The notes: generated from the letters alone by a model not told the origin. 33,129 nucleotides of DNA from an uncultured Prevotellaceae bacterium (GCA_902783625.1 CACZRN010000099.1:1-33129); one strand, 5' to 3'; shown: positions 17,982-27,879, counted from the stretch's first letter. Numbers and translations are program-made.

Positions 17982-18020
17982 AAAAGTCACTTTTTTAACT
18001 TTTTCTTTCGTTGAAAGAAA
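17982..18020 (+). promoter_or_regulatory. Two dyads upstream of and overlapping the operon promoter
   Basis: AAAAGT-C-ACTTTT lies at 17982-17994 and TTTCTTTCGTTGAAAGAAA at 18002-18020, a perfect 8-bp inverted repeat with a 3-bp centre. The second covers the -33 position of the promoter at 18007-18036 and is a candidate operator for the surface-protein operon. No regulator gene is adjacent. Confidence 0.5.
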
Positions 18021-18036
18021 TATTTTTATAATTTTG
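18007..18036 (+). promoter_or_regulatory. Bacteroidetes-type promoter of the giant-protein operon
   Basis: TAATTTTG at 18029-18036 fits TAnnTTTG. TTC at 18007-18009, exactly 19 bp upstream, is a one-base variant of TTG. Transcription from about 18043 would give a leader of about 123 nt containing hairpins GATAT/ATATC (18041-18057) and GCCCC/GGGGC (18116-18130). Confidence 0.6.
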
Positions 18037-18115
18037 CAAAGATATAGTAATAATATCTGTCCAATTTGACACAAAGACATCAGTTGTGAACGAACGACTA
18101 GGCATTTGAGTTTTT

Positions 18116-18130
18116 GCCCCTGTTTGGGGC
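18116..18130 (+). other. Leader hairpin upstream of the small ORF
   Basis: GCCCC-TGTTT-GGGGC forms a compact GC-rich hairpin 36 nt before the ATG of the 51-residue protein. It is not followed by a T tract, so it is more likely a leader structure than a terminator. Confidence 0.5.
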
Positions 18131-18165
18131 TGATTGATGATTAAGAATATAGAAAACAACCATAT

Positions 18166-18321
18166 ATGATTGAGAAGAGAACATATGAGCAGCCGGCGAC
18201 GAGATTGTTGCTGCTCCAAGGTATTTCATTGCTGACGGGTAGTGAGACAACGCTACCCACCGATCCCACCGACGGCACAGAAGAGGCTTTGTCGAAAGAC
18301 GATGACTTCTGGGACGATTAG
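18166..18321 (+). CDS. Small acidic-tailed protein (51 aa), first gene of the giant-protein operon
   Basis: The reading frame begins MIEKRTYEQPATRLLLLQG and ends in an acidic tail rich in Asp/Glu with a penultimate DFWDD. The layout (basic N-terminus, a short Leu-rich centre, then a Thr/Pro/Asp-rich acidic tail with an aromatic near the end) matches small proteins often found at the head of secreted-protein operons in Prevotella and relatives, in my recollection; no function is established. It is not a normal lipoprotein or a complete membrane helix. It sits about 123 nt after the inferred transcription start and 58 bp before the 1651-residue protein. It has no strong Shine-Dalgarno site, as is usual here. 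It could act as a leader peptide or a partner of the exported proteins. Confidence 0.72.
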   Translation: MIEKRTYEQPATRLLLLQGISLLTGSETTLPTDPTDGTEEALSKDDDFWDD

Positions 18322-18368
18322 TCCGTGTGTGGGGTTTAGTTTTAAGTTCTAGTTTTTAAGGAGAGGAA

Positions 18369-18383
18369 ATGTTTGTTTTATGA
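18369..18383 (+). CDS. Possible four-codon leader ORF overlapping the next start
   Basis: An ATG at 18369 follows the strong ribosome-binding sequence AAGGAGAGG and reads four codons (Met-Phe-Val-Leu) to a TGA that overlaps the ATG of the 1651-residue protein as ATGA. The ribosome-binding site is better spaced for this ORF than for the large gene, so it may couple translation. It could also be chance. Confidence 0.35.
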   Translation: MFVL

Positions 18384-21300
18384 AAAGACTTTCAATATAT
18401 TTAGCGCTTTCGCTTATATGGCTTAGTGGCGCATGGGCTCAGGAGCCTGATTTCGACCTTTATTTTGCCAACAACGTCACCGACGTGGCAAACTTCGACG
18501 AGATAAAGAACCCCGACTCTGGCTTGCGGTGGACAAAGGTTCAGACGGCTACGGGCGACATGTCGGGAAACTATGTCGAGGTGGACAACATCGTCGAGAT
18601 GCTTGGTTCTACACGCAAGAAATGGCTCGCCGACCAGCAGATGTTCTGGACGATGCGCGACCACACCCTGCTTTGCTTCCGCATCGACGGACACGGTGAC
18701 ACATCGAGCGCCTACGAGGTTACCCTCGACAACGGCGATGGCGAGAAGATAACGCAGACGGTGAGAGATTACTTCTTCGCCAATTTGCCCTTGCAGGAGG
18801 AGCCTTACGAGATAAAAGTGTATCGTGTGGGCGAGCCCGAGAAATACTATCGCTTCCGTTATTTCATCAAAGACTGGAACAACGATAATCTCTACGTCTT
18901 CCAACTCGACCAAAAGCGTCAGGTTGAGAACAAGCCCTACTCGCTCGAGTGCGTTGTTGGTAGCATGAATGAGGAAGGCGATATAGAGCGCGACACCACG
19001 CGTTTGGAGTTGCAGGCAAAGTCGTTCCAGAGCATATACATCCCTGAGGGGAAAGACTTGCTCGACGTGATTTTCGTGAACGAAGACAACAAACTCCGTA
19101 TCGACAAGAAAAAGCTCCACCCAGGCATCGACCTGAACGACAGGTTTAAATACATGGAACTGTCGGAGAATTTCTATCTCGACAAGCACGAGAATCGCGA
19201 ATTCATGAATTTCAACTGGTTGGGCTCGGGCCTGTTCGAGAAATACGACACCCTCTACCTCTCTCTCTGGAATGAGCGCTGCCGACGGCTGACGAGCGGA
19301 CAATTCCACGTGGAGAGTGTCAACGAGTATGGTCAACCGACGGGCAACACCGCTGTGCGCTATTTCGGATACGACAAGGACAAGGGCGCACATAAAATCA
19401 TAACGATGGGAGAACCGGCATATATTGAGGTGATAGTCAACGGTTATCTGCCAGTTGTGTATAAGTATTCGGGCCCCGCCGATCCCGAGACAGGTATCGT
19501 GAGCGAGGAGCGCTGCGCCGTTGACCTGACCCTCACCCCGGGAAGAGTGAACTCAAAAGGACTGACATTTAGCAGCCAGCACTTTCTGAACCTTACCGAC
19601 GAGAAGACAATCATCGTGAGGGGCGGGAAAGACCATGTGCTCTGCTCGGTCGATGAGATAGACCTCTCAGCATGGTTGCCAGTAGATACCATCCATTATG
19701 CCGAAGATTGTGGACAGAATTATCCCAAACTGTTGGACAACAAGCCGATAGATCGCTTTGCCAAGCTGCGTGTGGCGTTCTCAAGGCCCAAGGGCGATGC
19801 GACTGTCGATTGCAATCTGACGGCCATCGACCTCGAAACCCATGCCAAGCACGATGCGCCCAACAAGGAGTTGCAGGTGCTTAGTGCGAATGTATATAAG
19901 TCGTTTACATACGACTATGTCTATGCCGACTTCGATTTGCTCGATGTCGTCCCACATAATTCCGTATGCCAATTCTCCCTTTCGTCAGGTGATTTCTCAT
20001 ACGCCCAGTTCCCATATATACACAACTTTGTGTTCGACCGCGACAAGAGTAGGAAAGACACCGAAGACGAGATTGACGACAAATACGTTACCGATTTTGA
20101 TGAAGACGTCAACGGCGTTAGTGGTGATAGCGGATTCGACCTGAAGATTGCACCTGAATTCAAATTCACTTTCAATCCAGTCGTTGTGAAGACATCCTTC
20201 GGTTACGACTTCCGCAAGAGTCTTTGGGACCTGAAGGTGAACATAATGTACAATGGCGGCAAGCGCGATCTTGTCGGCGAGGACAAACGCGCGCGCGAAG
20301 AACTCCAGGCGGTGGAGAATTATGAATACTCGAAACTGCCTCGTACGGATAAAGTGACCGTTGCTCCCGTAGGCAACGACAAGAAACTCGAAGGTTGGAT
20401 TTATGAGGACATTGACGACATCTTCGATATGTCGAGCAGAAAGATTGGTAAGGGCTGGTTCGGAAGCGCCTTCTTTAATTTCAAGATGCCCACCACTGAT
20501 TTCTCCCGTTTCCAAGTAGCCAAGGCTTCTGGCCAGATAGGATATGGCATAGGCATGTATTGGGGTAATGTGGCAAAAGACGCCAAATTCCAAAAACTCA
20601 CCAAGATACTTGATAAAGTAAAGAAATTCGTCTCGTTCACTGCATTCGCACAAGCGTCGCTGCAAATGGACTTTGGCGTGAAGTCGTATATCGATGGAGT
20701 GTCGGAGGGGATGACGGGTACCAATATGGGTTATTTCGCTCACTTCAGTGGTAAGGTCGCTGCTGGTGCTTCGCTTAATTTATTTACTCCAGAGAATATT
20801 GGTGGCTTTAAACTCTCATCGGTTATCAACTTTAGGGCTGGACTACGATTCGGAGCAAAGGTTGGAGTTCAGTTTGGTGTTGAGGGACCCTTTGCAAGCT
20901 ATGTGCCCGGTATAGGATTCCGTTCAATTTTGCTCGTCGTGGGTCAGGCATACGCACAGTTGAAGACACCCGTATTCCGTTGGTCGGGTAGTGGACAAAT
21001 ACACGCCGGATTCCAATGTTTGAAGCCTGACAATAATCATAACCCATTCCATCCTGAATTCCCATATTGGATAGAAAAGAGCAATACCAAGGCGATGTCG
21101 GAGGCTTATGCACCGCTGAAGGCTCCCGAAAGCAATGATGAGATAGGTACGGTGCTTGTCGCCGACGTGGCTTCTGATGCCAATCCTCACTATCTCGACG
21201 GCGAGAATGTAATTTACAATGATCTGCGCTCGGCTTCGGATTATAACGACGACCGCGTGGCATTGCTCAATACGACCGACAACACTACGAAGACACTCTC

Positions 21301-23335
21301 TACCGAAGGGTTCACGGCATCTAACCACATGCGCTCAAAGCGCGGCGACCATGAAGTGGTGGTGTTTGAGCAATTCGCAAAGAAGGTAAGCGACGAAGAT
21401 ATCGACGATGAACATCTGCTCTTGAGTAGTAATGAATTGCAAAAGCATTCAGTCATCAAAGCTGCATTCCGCGAGGGCAATGGTGCTTGGCAGCTTACCG
21501 ATATGACCACCGACGACGGACTGGCCGACCTGAAGCCTGTTGTCACTATTCAAGAGGATGGTAAAGCCGCCTGTATATATCAGCATGGTCGCTTTATCCC
21601 AGCTGATGAAACCGTACCGATGGACTCTATCTCTAATGTGGCATTCGAAGGTCAGCTAATGCTCCGCACCTTCAGCGAAGGGAAATGGAGTTCACCTACA
21701 CCGCTATATTTCGATATCGACCGCGATCATGCCATCACCCACTACGACCTGCTCATGCGCAACGATACAGTGCTCGTAGCTGCTAATCTGATTGCGTCCG
21801 ACATGGAGCACTCTGTCACCCGCTATGCCTCGAAGCCTATCGCATCGCCACAGGTGAGCTATGTGAATGACAATATCAAAGCCAATTATTTCATGATGCA
21901 CCGTGTGGGACATAATGCTGTCATCGCTATGCTCTATGAGAAGAACGACTCCATCAGGGAAATCTATGTTAAGACACTCGATATGAACGGACAAGGCGAT
22001 GGTCGCCAGGGAAGCGATCTCGGGGTGAAATCAAGGATGCCTGGGAAGATGAAAATCGTGTGCGACCGCAATGCGGTTAACCTCAGCGACTTTGCCCTGC
22101 TTTGGACAGAACAGAGCAGTGTGTATCGTGGAGAAGATGGTAGCAAACATAGTTTCTCTGATATCCGCACGCTCCTGAATGCTTCACGCATCCATCTCGA
22201 CAACACGCTGCAACTCACTGACCCCATCACACTCGGGTGCGAGGTAGATAGTCTGGTATTGACCGACTTCGATGGATTCCTCGATGATAGCCATATTAGT
22301 GTTGTCTATACTTTGGCTGATATCGATGCCGCATCAGGTGTGATAATGACAAACGGCAAAGACTTCAGCAACAATTTCGAAGCAGAGGTGTCGTATGCAA
22401 AGGTGGCACTCAAGGGTAGCGACACCTTGCCTGTCAACGTGAGAATACGCAACACTGGCACATCGGCCATTCAGGCAGTATCAGTTACTATCAATGGTCA
22501 AAGATTTGACATCGAGAATGCTTATGTGGCACCATTGAAGGAAAGCAACTTCGTAGTGCTTTATCCCATTGACGAACATTTCGACGGTTACATTACAAGC
22601 ACCGTCTTTGTTGAATACAACAACGTCTTCAAGACAAAAGTCCACCCACGCTTCAAGGCATTAGACAACCGGAGAGGAAAACTCTACATGGCTCGTGCAC
22701 GTGTCCTGATTGCAGATGTGGAGTGCAATGTGGTGAACCGTAGTATTGTGGATGGTGAGAACACCTTCGTGGTGGAACTTATCGACCATGGCATGATGCT
22801 CGACGATATGGGTGTGAAAGTGGGAGTCTATGCTCATCCAAGCATCGGTGTGCCACTATCTGATGATGCCGAGGTGGTTGTCAAAGGCAGTGACTTTGTG
22901 AAGATGGGCAATGTGCGCAAGGCATATGCCACAGTGACCGTAAGTGGCATCATTGAGCCAATGAAGGCTTATGTGAATACTCATGTGTTTGATACCAATT
23001 ACGAGAACGGCGATTTGACACTTTCGCATATCGACAACCTTCATGGTGAAGAGAACCCTGTCTATGTGAGCCTCTTCCCGGAGGGTGACCCGACAAAGAT
23101 TGTCCGTCCGACACTCGATGACTTTAAAAACAATCATCATGTAAAGATTACTGTGCTTGATAACGGTGTGAGTCTCAACGGATTGAATGTTGGTGAGACT
23201 ATCCGCATATTCAATACAGAAGGTATTCCTGTATGCGATAAACAGGCCACATCGTCAACCCAATTCATACCTCTGCAACGACACGATGTATACGTGTTAA
23301 GTGCCGGTGATGAGGTGTTTAAGTTCAGATATTAA
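18380..23335 (+). CDS. Giant exported multidomain protein (1651 aa), unknown function
   Basis: Residues 1-20 form a signal peptide (MKRLSIYLALSLIWLSGAWA). I do not recognise the whole protein. Visible parts: a beta-rich N-terminal region; a carboxypeptidase-regulatory/PEGA-like stretch at about 305-365; an acidic linker at about 552-580 (many Asp/Glu); a Gly-rich beta region at about 690-880 with alternating hydrophobic residues; repeated strand patterns at about 925-1315 that suggest a beta-propeller; and a CARDB-like Ig domain at about 1340-1430 (VNVRIRNTGTSAI). The last 70 residues (VKITVLDNGVSLNGL, then IRIFNTEGIPV and a final strand ending KFRY) resemble a type IX secretion C-terminal domain. 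It is 58 bp after the small gene and 11 bp before the next, so the three are probably co-transcribed. It is likely surface-exposed or secreted. Confidence 0.78.
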   Translation: MKRLSIYLALSLIWLSGAWAQEPDFDLYFANNVTDVANFDEIKNPDSGLRWTKVQTATGDMSGNYVEVDNIVEMLGSTRKKWLADQQMFWTMRDHTLLCFRIDGHGDTSSAYEVTLDNGDGEKITQTVRDYFFANLPLQEEPYEIKVYRVGEPEKYYRFRYFIKDWNNDNLYVFQLDQKRQVENKPYSLECVVGSMNEEGDIERDTTRLELQAKSFQSIYIPEGKDLLDVIFVNEDNKLRIDKKKLHPGIDLNDRFKYMELSENFYLDKHENREFMNFNWLGSGLFEKYDTLYLSLWNERCRRLTSGQFHVESVNEYGQPTGNTAVRYFGYDKDKGAHKIITMGEPAYIEVIVNGYLPVVYKYSGPADPETGIVSEERCAVDLTLTPGRVNSKGLTFSSQHFLNLTDEKTIIVRGGKDHVLCSVDEIDLSAWLPVDTIHYAEDCGQNYPKLLDNKPIDRFAKLRVAFSRPKGDATVDCNLTAIDLETHAKHDAPNKELQVLSANVYKSFTYDYVYADFDLLDVVPHNSVCQFSLSSGDFSYAQFPYIHNFVFDRDKSRKDTEDEIDDKYVTDFDEDVNGVSGDSGFDLKIAPEFKFTFNPVVVKTSFGYDFRKSLWDLKVNIMYNGGKRDLVGEDKRAREELQAVENYEYSKLPRTDKVTVAPVGNDKKLEGWIYEDIDDIFDMSSRKIGKGWFGSAFFNFKMPTTDFSRFQVAKASGQIGYGIGMYWGNVAKDAKFQKLTKILDKVKKFVSFTAFAQASLQMDFGVKSYIDGVSEGMTGTNMGYFAHFSGKVAAGASLNLFTPENIGGFKLSSVINFRAGLRFGAKVGVQFGVEGPFASYVPGIGFRSILLVVGQAYAQLKTPVFRWSGSGQIHAGFQCLKPDNNHNPFHPEFPYWIEKSNTKAMSEAYAPLKAPESNDEIGTVLVADVASDANPHYLDGENVIYNDLRSASDYNDDRVALLNTTDNTTKTLSTEGFTASNHMRSKRGDHEVVVFEQFAKKVSDEDIDDEHLLLSSNELQKHSVIKAAFREGNGAWQLTDMTTDDGLADLKPVVTIQEDGKAACIYQHGRFIPADETVPMDSISNVAFEGQLMLRTFSEGKWSSPTPLYFDIDRDHAITHYDLLMRNDTVLVAANLIASDMEHSVTRYASKPIASPQVSYVNDNIKANYFMMHRVGHNAVIAMLYEKNDSIREIYVKTLDMNGQGDGRQGSDLGVKSRMPGKMKIVCDRNAVNLSDFALLWTEQSSVYRGEDGSKHSFSDIRTLLNASRIHLDNTLQLTDPITLGCEVDSLVLTDFDGFLDDSHISVVYTLADIDAASGVIMTNGKDFSNNFEAEVSYAKVALKGSDTLPVNVRIRNTGTSAIQAVSVTINGQRFDIENAYVAPLKESNFVVLYPIDEHFDGYITSTVFVEYNNVFKTKVHPRFKALDNRRGKLYMARARVLIADVECNVVNRSIVDGENTFVVELIDHGMMLDDMGVKVGVYAHPSIGVPLSDDAEVVVKGSDFVKMGNVRKAYATVTVSGIIEPMKAYVNTHVFDTNYENGDLTLSHIDNLHGEENPVYVSLFPEGDPTKIVRPTLDDFKNNHHVKITVLDNGVSLNGLNVGETIRIFNTEGIPVCDKQATSSTQFIPLQRHDVYVLSAGDEVFKFRY

Positions 23336-23346
23336 AAAAGCAAAAT

Positions 23347-26300
23347 ATGAAAGACGTAGTTTTTAAGAGTTTTGTTTACCTACTGTTCCTTCTGACATCA
23401 GGGAATGCCATTGCTGCTCCTGGAGGATTCAGTGGCCCGACGTGGTATGACTATCGTATGGCCTACGAAGGCAGTGGAACATTCATAGAACCGTACGAGA
23501 TTAGCAGGCCGGAGCATCTGGCGCAGTTGTCGTATGAGGTAAACGAGCAGGGAAAATCGCACGAGGGGCATTTCTTTGTTCTCACTGCCGACATCAACCT
23601 TGACAAGAATGTTGATGGTGAGCGCGTGCAGTGGATACCTATTGGTTATCGTCCTAATGCTAATGAGTACAAGAATTATCATTTTCAAGGTGCTTTGCTT
23701 GGTTTCGACACAAAAAGCATGAAGGACAACGGGTGGAACCCGGAACTGAAACACTCAATATCGGGAATGTATATCAAATCGACAGGTAGTGACGATGTGC
23801 TATATTATGGATTGTTCGGTAGCATGAAAGGACTCGTGTTAGGTGTTGAACAAAAAGGTTTCTCGATAGATTATGGTCAGTTTAATGGCAGTGGTGCGAT
23901 TATCGGTGGCCTTTGCGGTATGACAGATGGTAGTGATATGTACTATTCAGAGTTTATCGGTGTTCCCGATTTTATGAGAATGAGTAATGGCGTTGATGGC
24001 TGTAGTGTGGAAGGCAGTATATCGGTTGAGGGCAACGGAGGCACTATTTGTATCGGTGGCGTTGTGGGTATTAATACTGACTATAATGGTGTCGGGCATA
24101 CAACATCTCGCGTCAGTATATCTGCCGAAAACTGCTCGGTGATAGGTGGTGTCGTGGGTACGGGTTACGGAACTGTCGTTGACTGTGCTGCCGACGTAAA
24201 TATCGTTGCAAAATCGATATCGACAGACATTGGATCTGTTGGAGGTATAGTTGGATATCTTGATGATAAGATGACTGTTAGGGCATGTAGCAGCATGGGC
24301 ACTATAAGCATGATTCAGGCTCAAGGTATTAGTCTGGGTGGTATTGCTGGAAAGATGTGTTACGGCACACAGATACGCGGGTGCTCGAGCACCATATCAT
24401 TTGACGTGGAGAAAGCTGGCTTCGTAGGTGGCATAGCGGGATATATGCGACAAGGCTCTGGTAGGTCGACACTAGAGGCAAAGATAGAGAATTGTGCCTA
24501 CGGCGGAAGGATAAATATTGGACTCTCGATGAATAATGTCGGCGGCATTTGCGGATATTCGGAGTGGGACAACGACTTACGGATAGAGAACTGTCTGTTT
24601 ACTGGAACAATTAATGCTAATGAAAATGCGGCGGCGATTGTCGGCGAATGTAAGAAATCGAGTGAGAATGTGGGTGGCTGTTATTACGACAAGACGATGT
24701 ATGATGGTCCAATCTGCGGAACCGAAACCACTCATGCAAGTGTACGTGGTCTGACAACAGATGTGATGACATTGGGCGATACCCGCTACATGAATATGTT
24801 GCCCACTGACGACTCGTCGGAGAGTTGGTTCAGTTTTGGCAAAGGTTACTATCCTGCCGTCAGGTGCAATAGCGAGTGGACAGAGTATTATGAGTTTTAC
24901 AAGTATAATACATCGACATATCTGGAAAAGGAGTTCTCTATCCAGATGTTTAGCTATGATAATATGTATCGTGACAACACTGTCTACATGACAGGCTCGT
25001 GGCTCTGCTCTGTTCCTGTGAACATTCCCAAGGGCGATACGGCTTACGATCTTGTTACTAAGGTGATAAGTCCTGCCAAGAATGGTGCATGGGATGAAGC
25101 AGAGCGTACGATAACAGTAAACAGCAAGTGTTCTTATGATAACGTTGATTGCATCCGTATCAGTAACGACACCGCATATGCCATGGCAAACGGCTCGTTC
25201 AAGGAAACTATTACTATTAAAGCCGACCGTCCCTCTGAAGTGTGGAACCGCCCGTTACCGCTTAACGGAAGCAAAGAGATTTATTTCATCACCAATCCCG
25301 ACCAAGTATGGGACGGCACCATCGGCGAATCATATGCCGCCGGCTCAGGAATAAAAGAAGATCCCTATATCATCAAGACGGGAGCACAGTTGGCATGTGC
25401 CGTGAAAAACAATAAGGAAGGCGAATACTTCCAACAACTTTGCGACATCATACTTAACAATGACCTGATTAGCGATACGGGAATTTTGAACTACGATAGC
25501 TCTACAAACAGATGGTTCGATAGCAATCCCGCGGGACCATGGGGCGATAACATCTTGTGGAAGGGACAATACAACGGTGACGGACATTTCATAAAGGGTG
25601 CCCATATAGTAAGGCAAGGGTGTGGCTTGTTCGGCGATGTAGCTGAGTATGGTGTCATTACCAATCTCGGTATTGTCGACTCCGACTCGCCGAGAAACGC
25701 CGGTCTTTTCGCGGGTAAGATGAACGGCACCATTACCAATTGCATAGCACAGGGTTCTATTGGCTCTCAGCATCCTACTGATGCCGATTTCTACATGGAC
25801 TATTGCGGAGGGTTCGCATCACTGGTAGGAAACACCAATGCTAGTGCACTTATAGAGGATTGCATAAGCGCCGCATTCTCTTTGTATACGTTCAAGGATA
25901 TGACACCGTTCGTGAGCATTTCCGACGATAATCGTGGTAAGGTAAGGAATTGTCTCTCTGTAGTGCCTATGCTTTATTCCGATGAAAATCTCGACCCTGC
26001 CGGCATCACTGCATCAGGAAAGAGCTACATAGAGAACAGCTACTGGCTGAAGGGTTATGAGGAGATGAATACCGGATATACTCTCGATGAGATATGCTCA
26101 GCATTAGGTAACCGCAAAAACTGGAAAGTATTCAAGGGCTATCTGCCCACGCTCAATATTTTCGCCAATAGCGATATGGCCAAGTTGCTTATGGTGCCGT
26201 TCCGCACCGACGTAGAATATACCTATGATGCTGAATATGGCTCAGATAATTTTCTGATGGGCTTTGGCAAACAATTGCTTTTCGAGCCAGGTTCAATCAC

Positions 26301-27849
26301 TTGGACATCTACAGATGAAAACAAATCTTATCTTGAAGCCGATAGCGATATGGGCATAATCGTCCCCGTGAGTGCAAGCTTCCATCCTATCGATATTATT
26401 GATAATCCGACATTTAAGACATATAGAATGATATATGGATTGAATTTCTTAAATGGAAGACTGGGTAAGTATCACCATCTCATCCCTGTCCGCACACGCA
26501 GAGGAAGTGTCAATCCTGGAATAACATTCGTCGATGATAATGCCCGCGATGCTTGTCTTGCAGCATTCGATGACAACGGTGACGGACATCTATCGCTCGA
26601 AGAACTGAAGAATGTCACCACAGAAGAGACTCTCACTGCTTTCCAGACAGAGACGGCTCGTAAGATAGTCCGTTTCCCAGAGTTCAGGTTCTTCAAAGCC
26701 GTTGATGAACTCACGACTCAACTCAGCGGGCTCTGCGATCTTGAAGAGATAGGATTGCCTTATGCACTCGAGAGTATCGAAAGCACAGGTGGCGACAATC
26801 AGAGCGCATTTTATGGTTGCACGAGTTTGAAGACTGTTACCATACCGGCAAAGGTGAAATATATAGATGGGCATCCTTTCTATGGCTCGGCAGTCGAGAA
26901 TATCTTTGTCGATCCGTTCAACGAGAATTTCTGTTCGCGCGGCGGTATTCTCTTCGATTCCAACGAGGGTCTAGTGTCTTATCCTAACGGACGTGTCGGC
27001 GAAGAGACCGTGATTGCGGGAACTATATCCGCCATTTATCCTGATGCCATCTACAAGATTGAAGGACTCGAGCGACTCTATTTCGAGACTGATGACTATG
27101 AGACCGTTCCCGACCTATGGCCAGACGGCATAGTCTCCGCCGGCGATTTGATTGATGTATATGTCAGTGATGCCACCTACGGCAGTGTGCTCATGCAAGC
27201 CTATTACGATGACTTCTCGTGGGAAGAATATGTCGAAGCAGGCAAGCTGCATTGCTACTATCCTCTGTACGTGGGCAATGCTAAGGCAGCGACGCTCTAC
27301 ATAGGTTTCGACACAGAACTTCCAGTAGCACTGAAACCATATATCGTCACTTCAACCAACGAGAAGGAAAACATATCCTATTTGCGCCAAATGCCGCAGC
27401 AGGTGCCAAATCGTTCACCGATAGTTATCTTTGCTGACGCTGAAGGCCTTTATCGCCTAGTTCCATATAGCGAGTCGCTTGAACCGTGGAAGATGTATGA
27501 GAACAGACTCAACGGTGTCGGACGCGACGGAATGAGAGTGTATCAGGGTGACTCCGACCGTGGAAGTATACTCACACTTGGACGTAACAGCAATGGCACA
27601 CTCGGGTTCTTCTATTACTTAGGTGAGCGCATACAGCCTTATCGAGCATATCTCACACATAACGAAGTAGACAATCCCACCGCGAAGTTCTTCATCTCGT
27701 TCATTGAGGACGATCCTACCGATGTGCAGACCATCATCCGTCCGCAGACAGGTAGGGATGATTGGTACACAATCGATGGCCGACGCCTGAGCGGAAAGCC
27801 CTTGCAGCGAGGAATATATATCCACAACGGCAAGAAAGTGGCACTGTAG
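23347..27849 (+). CDS. Giant exported GLUG/EF-hand/BspA-type protein (1500 aa)
   Basis: A signal peptide covers about residues 1-23 (ending AIAA). Residues about 40-460 open with a GLUG-array start (YEGSGTFIEPYEI) and contain many GGI.G...... repeats; a second shorter GLUG block lies at about 655-950. A canonical EF-hand calcium loop (DDNGDGHLSLEE, from about 1076) is followed by a leucine-rich region of the BspA/LRR_5 type (about 1130-1260, with FYGCTSLKTVTIPAKVKYI). The tail (WYTIDGRRLSGKP, then GIYIHNGKKVAL) is the common Bacteroidales secreted-protein ending. BspA-like repeats are known in adhesins. It starts 11 bp after the 1651-residue protein and ends at a terminator, closing the operon. 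An adhesin or surface-scaffold role is inferred. Confidence 0.84.
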   Translation: MKDVVFKSFVYLLFLLTSGNAIAAPGGFSGPTWYDYRMAYEGSGTFIEPYEISRPEHLAQLSYEVNEQGKSHEGHFFVLTADINLDKNVDGERVQWIPIGYRPNANEYKNYHFQGALLGFDTKSMKDNGWNPELKHSISGMYIKSTGSDDVLYYGLFGSMKGLVLGVEQKGFSIDYGQFNGSGAIIGGLCGMTDGSDMYYSEFIGVPDFMRMSNGVDGCSVEGSISVEGNGGTICIGGVVGINTDYNGVGHTTSRVSISAENCSVIGGVVGTGYGTVVDCAADVNIVAKSISTDIGSVGGIVGYLDDKMTVRACSSMGTISMIQAQGISLGGIAGKMCYGTQIRGCSSTISFDVEKAGFVGGIAGYMRQGSGRSTLEAKIENCAYGGRINIGLSMNNVGGICGYSEWDNDLRIENCLFTGTINANENAAAIVGECKKSSENVGGCYYDKTMYDGPICGTETTHASVRGLTTDVMTLGDTRYMNMLPTDDSSESWFSFGKGYYPAVRCNSEWTEYYEFYKYNTSTYLEKEFSIQMFSYDNMYRDNTVYMTGSWLCSVPVNIPKGDTAYDLVTKVISPAKNGAWDEAERTITVNSKCSYDNVDCIRISNDTAYAMANGSFKETITIKADRPSEVWNRPLPLNGSKEIYFITNPDQVWDGTIGESYAAGSGIKEDPYIIKTGAQLACAVKNNKEGEYFQQLCDIILNNDLISDTGILNYDSSTNRWFDSNPAGPWGDNILWKGQYNGDGHFIKGAHIVRQGCGLFGDVAEYGVITNLGIVDSDSPRNAGLFAGKMNGTITNCIAQGSIGSQHPTDADFYMDYCGGFASLVGNTNASALIEDCISAAFSLYTFKDMTPFVSISDDNRGKVRNCLSVVPMLYSDENLDPAGITASGKSYIENSYWLKGYEEMNTGYTLDEICSALGNRKNWKVFKGYLPTLNIFANSDMAKLLMVPFRTDVEYTYDAEYGSDNFLMGFGKQLLFEPGSITWTSTDENKSYLEADSDMGIIVPVSASFHPIDIIDNPTFKTYRMIYGLNFLNGRLGKYHHLIPVRTRRGSVNPGITFVDDNARDACLAAFDDNGDGHLSLEELKNVTTEETLTAFQTETARKIVRFPEFRFFKAVDELTTQLSGLCDLEEIGLPYALESIESTGGDNQSAFYGCTSLKTVTIPAKVKYIDGHPFYGSAVENIFVDPFNENFCSRGGILFDSNEGLVSYPNGRVGEETVIAGTISAIYPDAIYKIEGLERLYFETDDYETVPDLWPDGIVSAGDLIDVYVSDATYGSVLMQAYYDDFSWEEYVEAGKLHCYYPLYVGNAKAATLYIGFDTELPVALKPYIVTSTNEKENISYLRQMPQQVPNRSPIVIFADAEGLYRLVPYSESLEPWKMYENRLNGVGRDGMRVYQGDSDRGSILTLGRNSNGTLGFFYYLGERIQPYRAYLTHNEVDNPTAKFFISFIEDDPTDVQTIIRPQTGRDDWYTIDGRRLSGKPLQRGIYIHNGKKVAL

Positions 27850-27879
27850 TGCCGACGCCGCTTGCGTCAGAATAAACGA

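Noticed and set aside
17856-18219. Minus-strand open frames in the S46-to-operon gap
   Set aside because: They cross the palindrome element and the promoter region, have no start context, and their sequence looks random.
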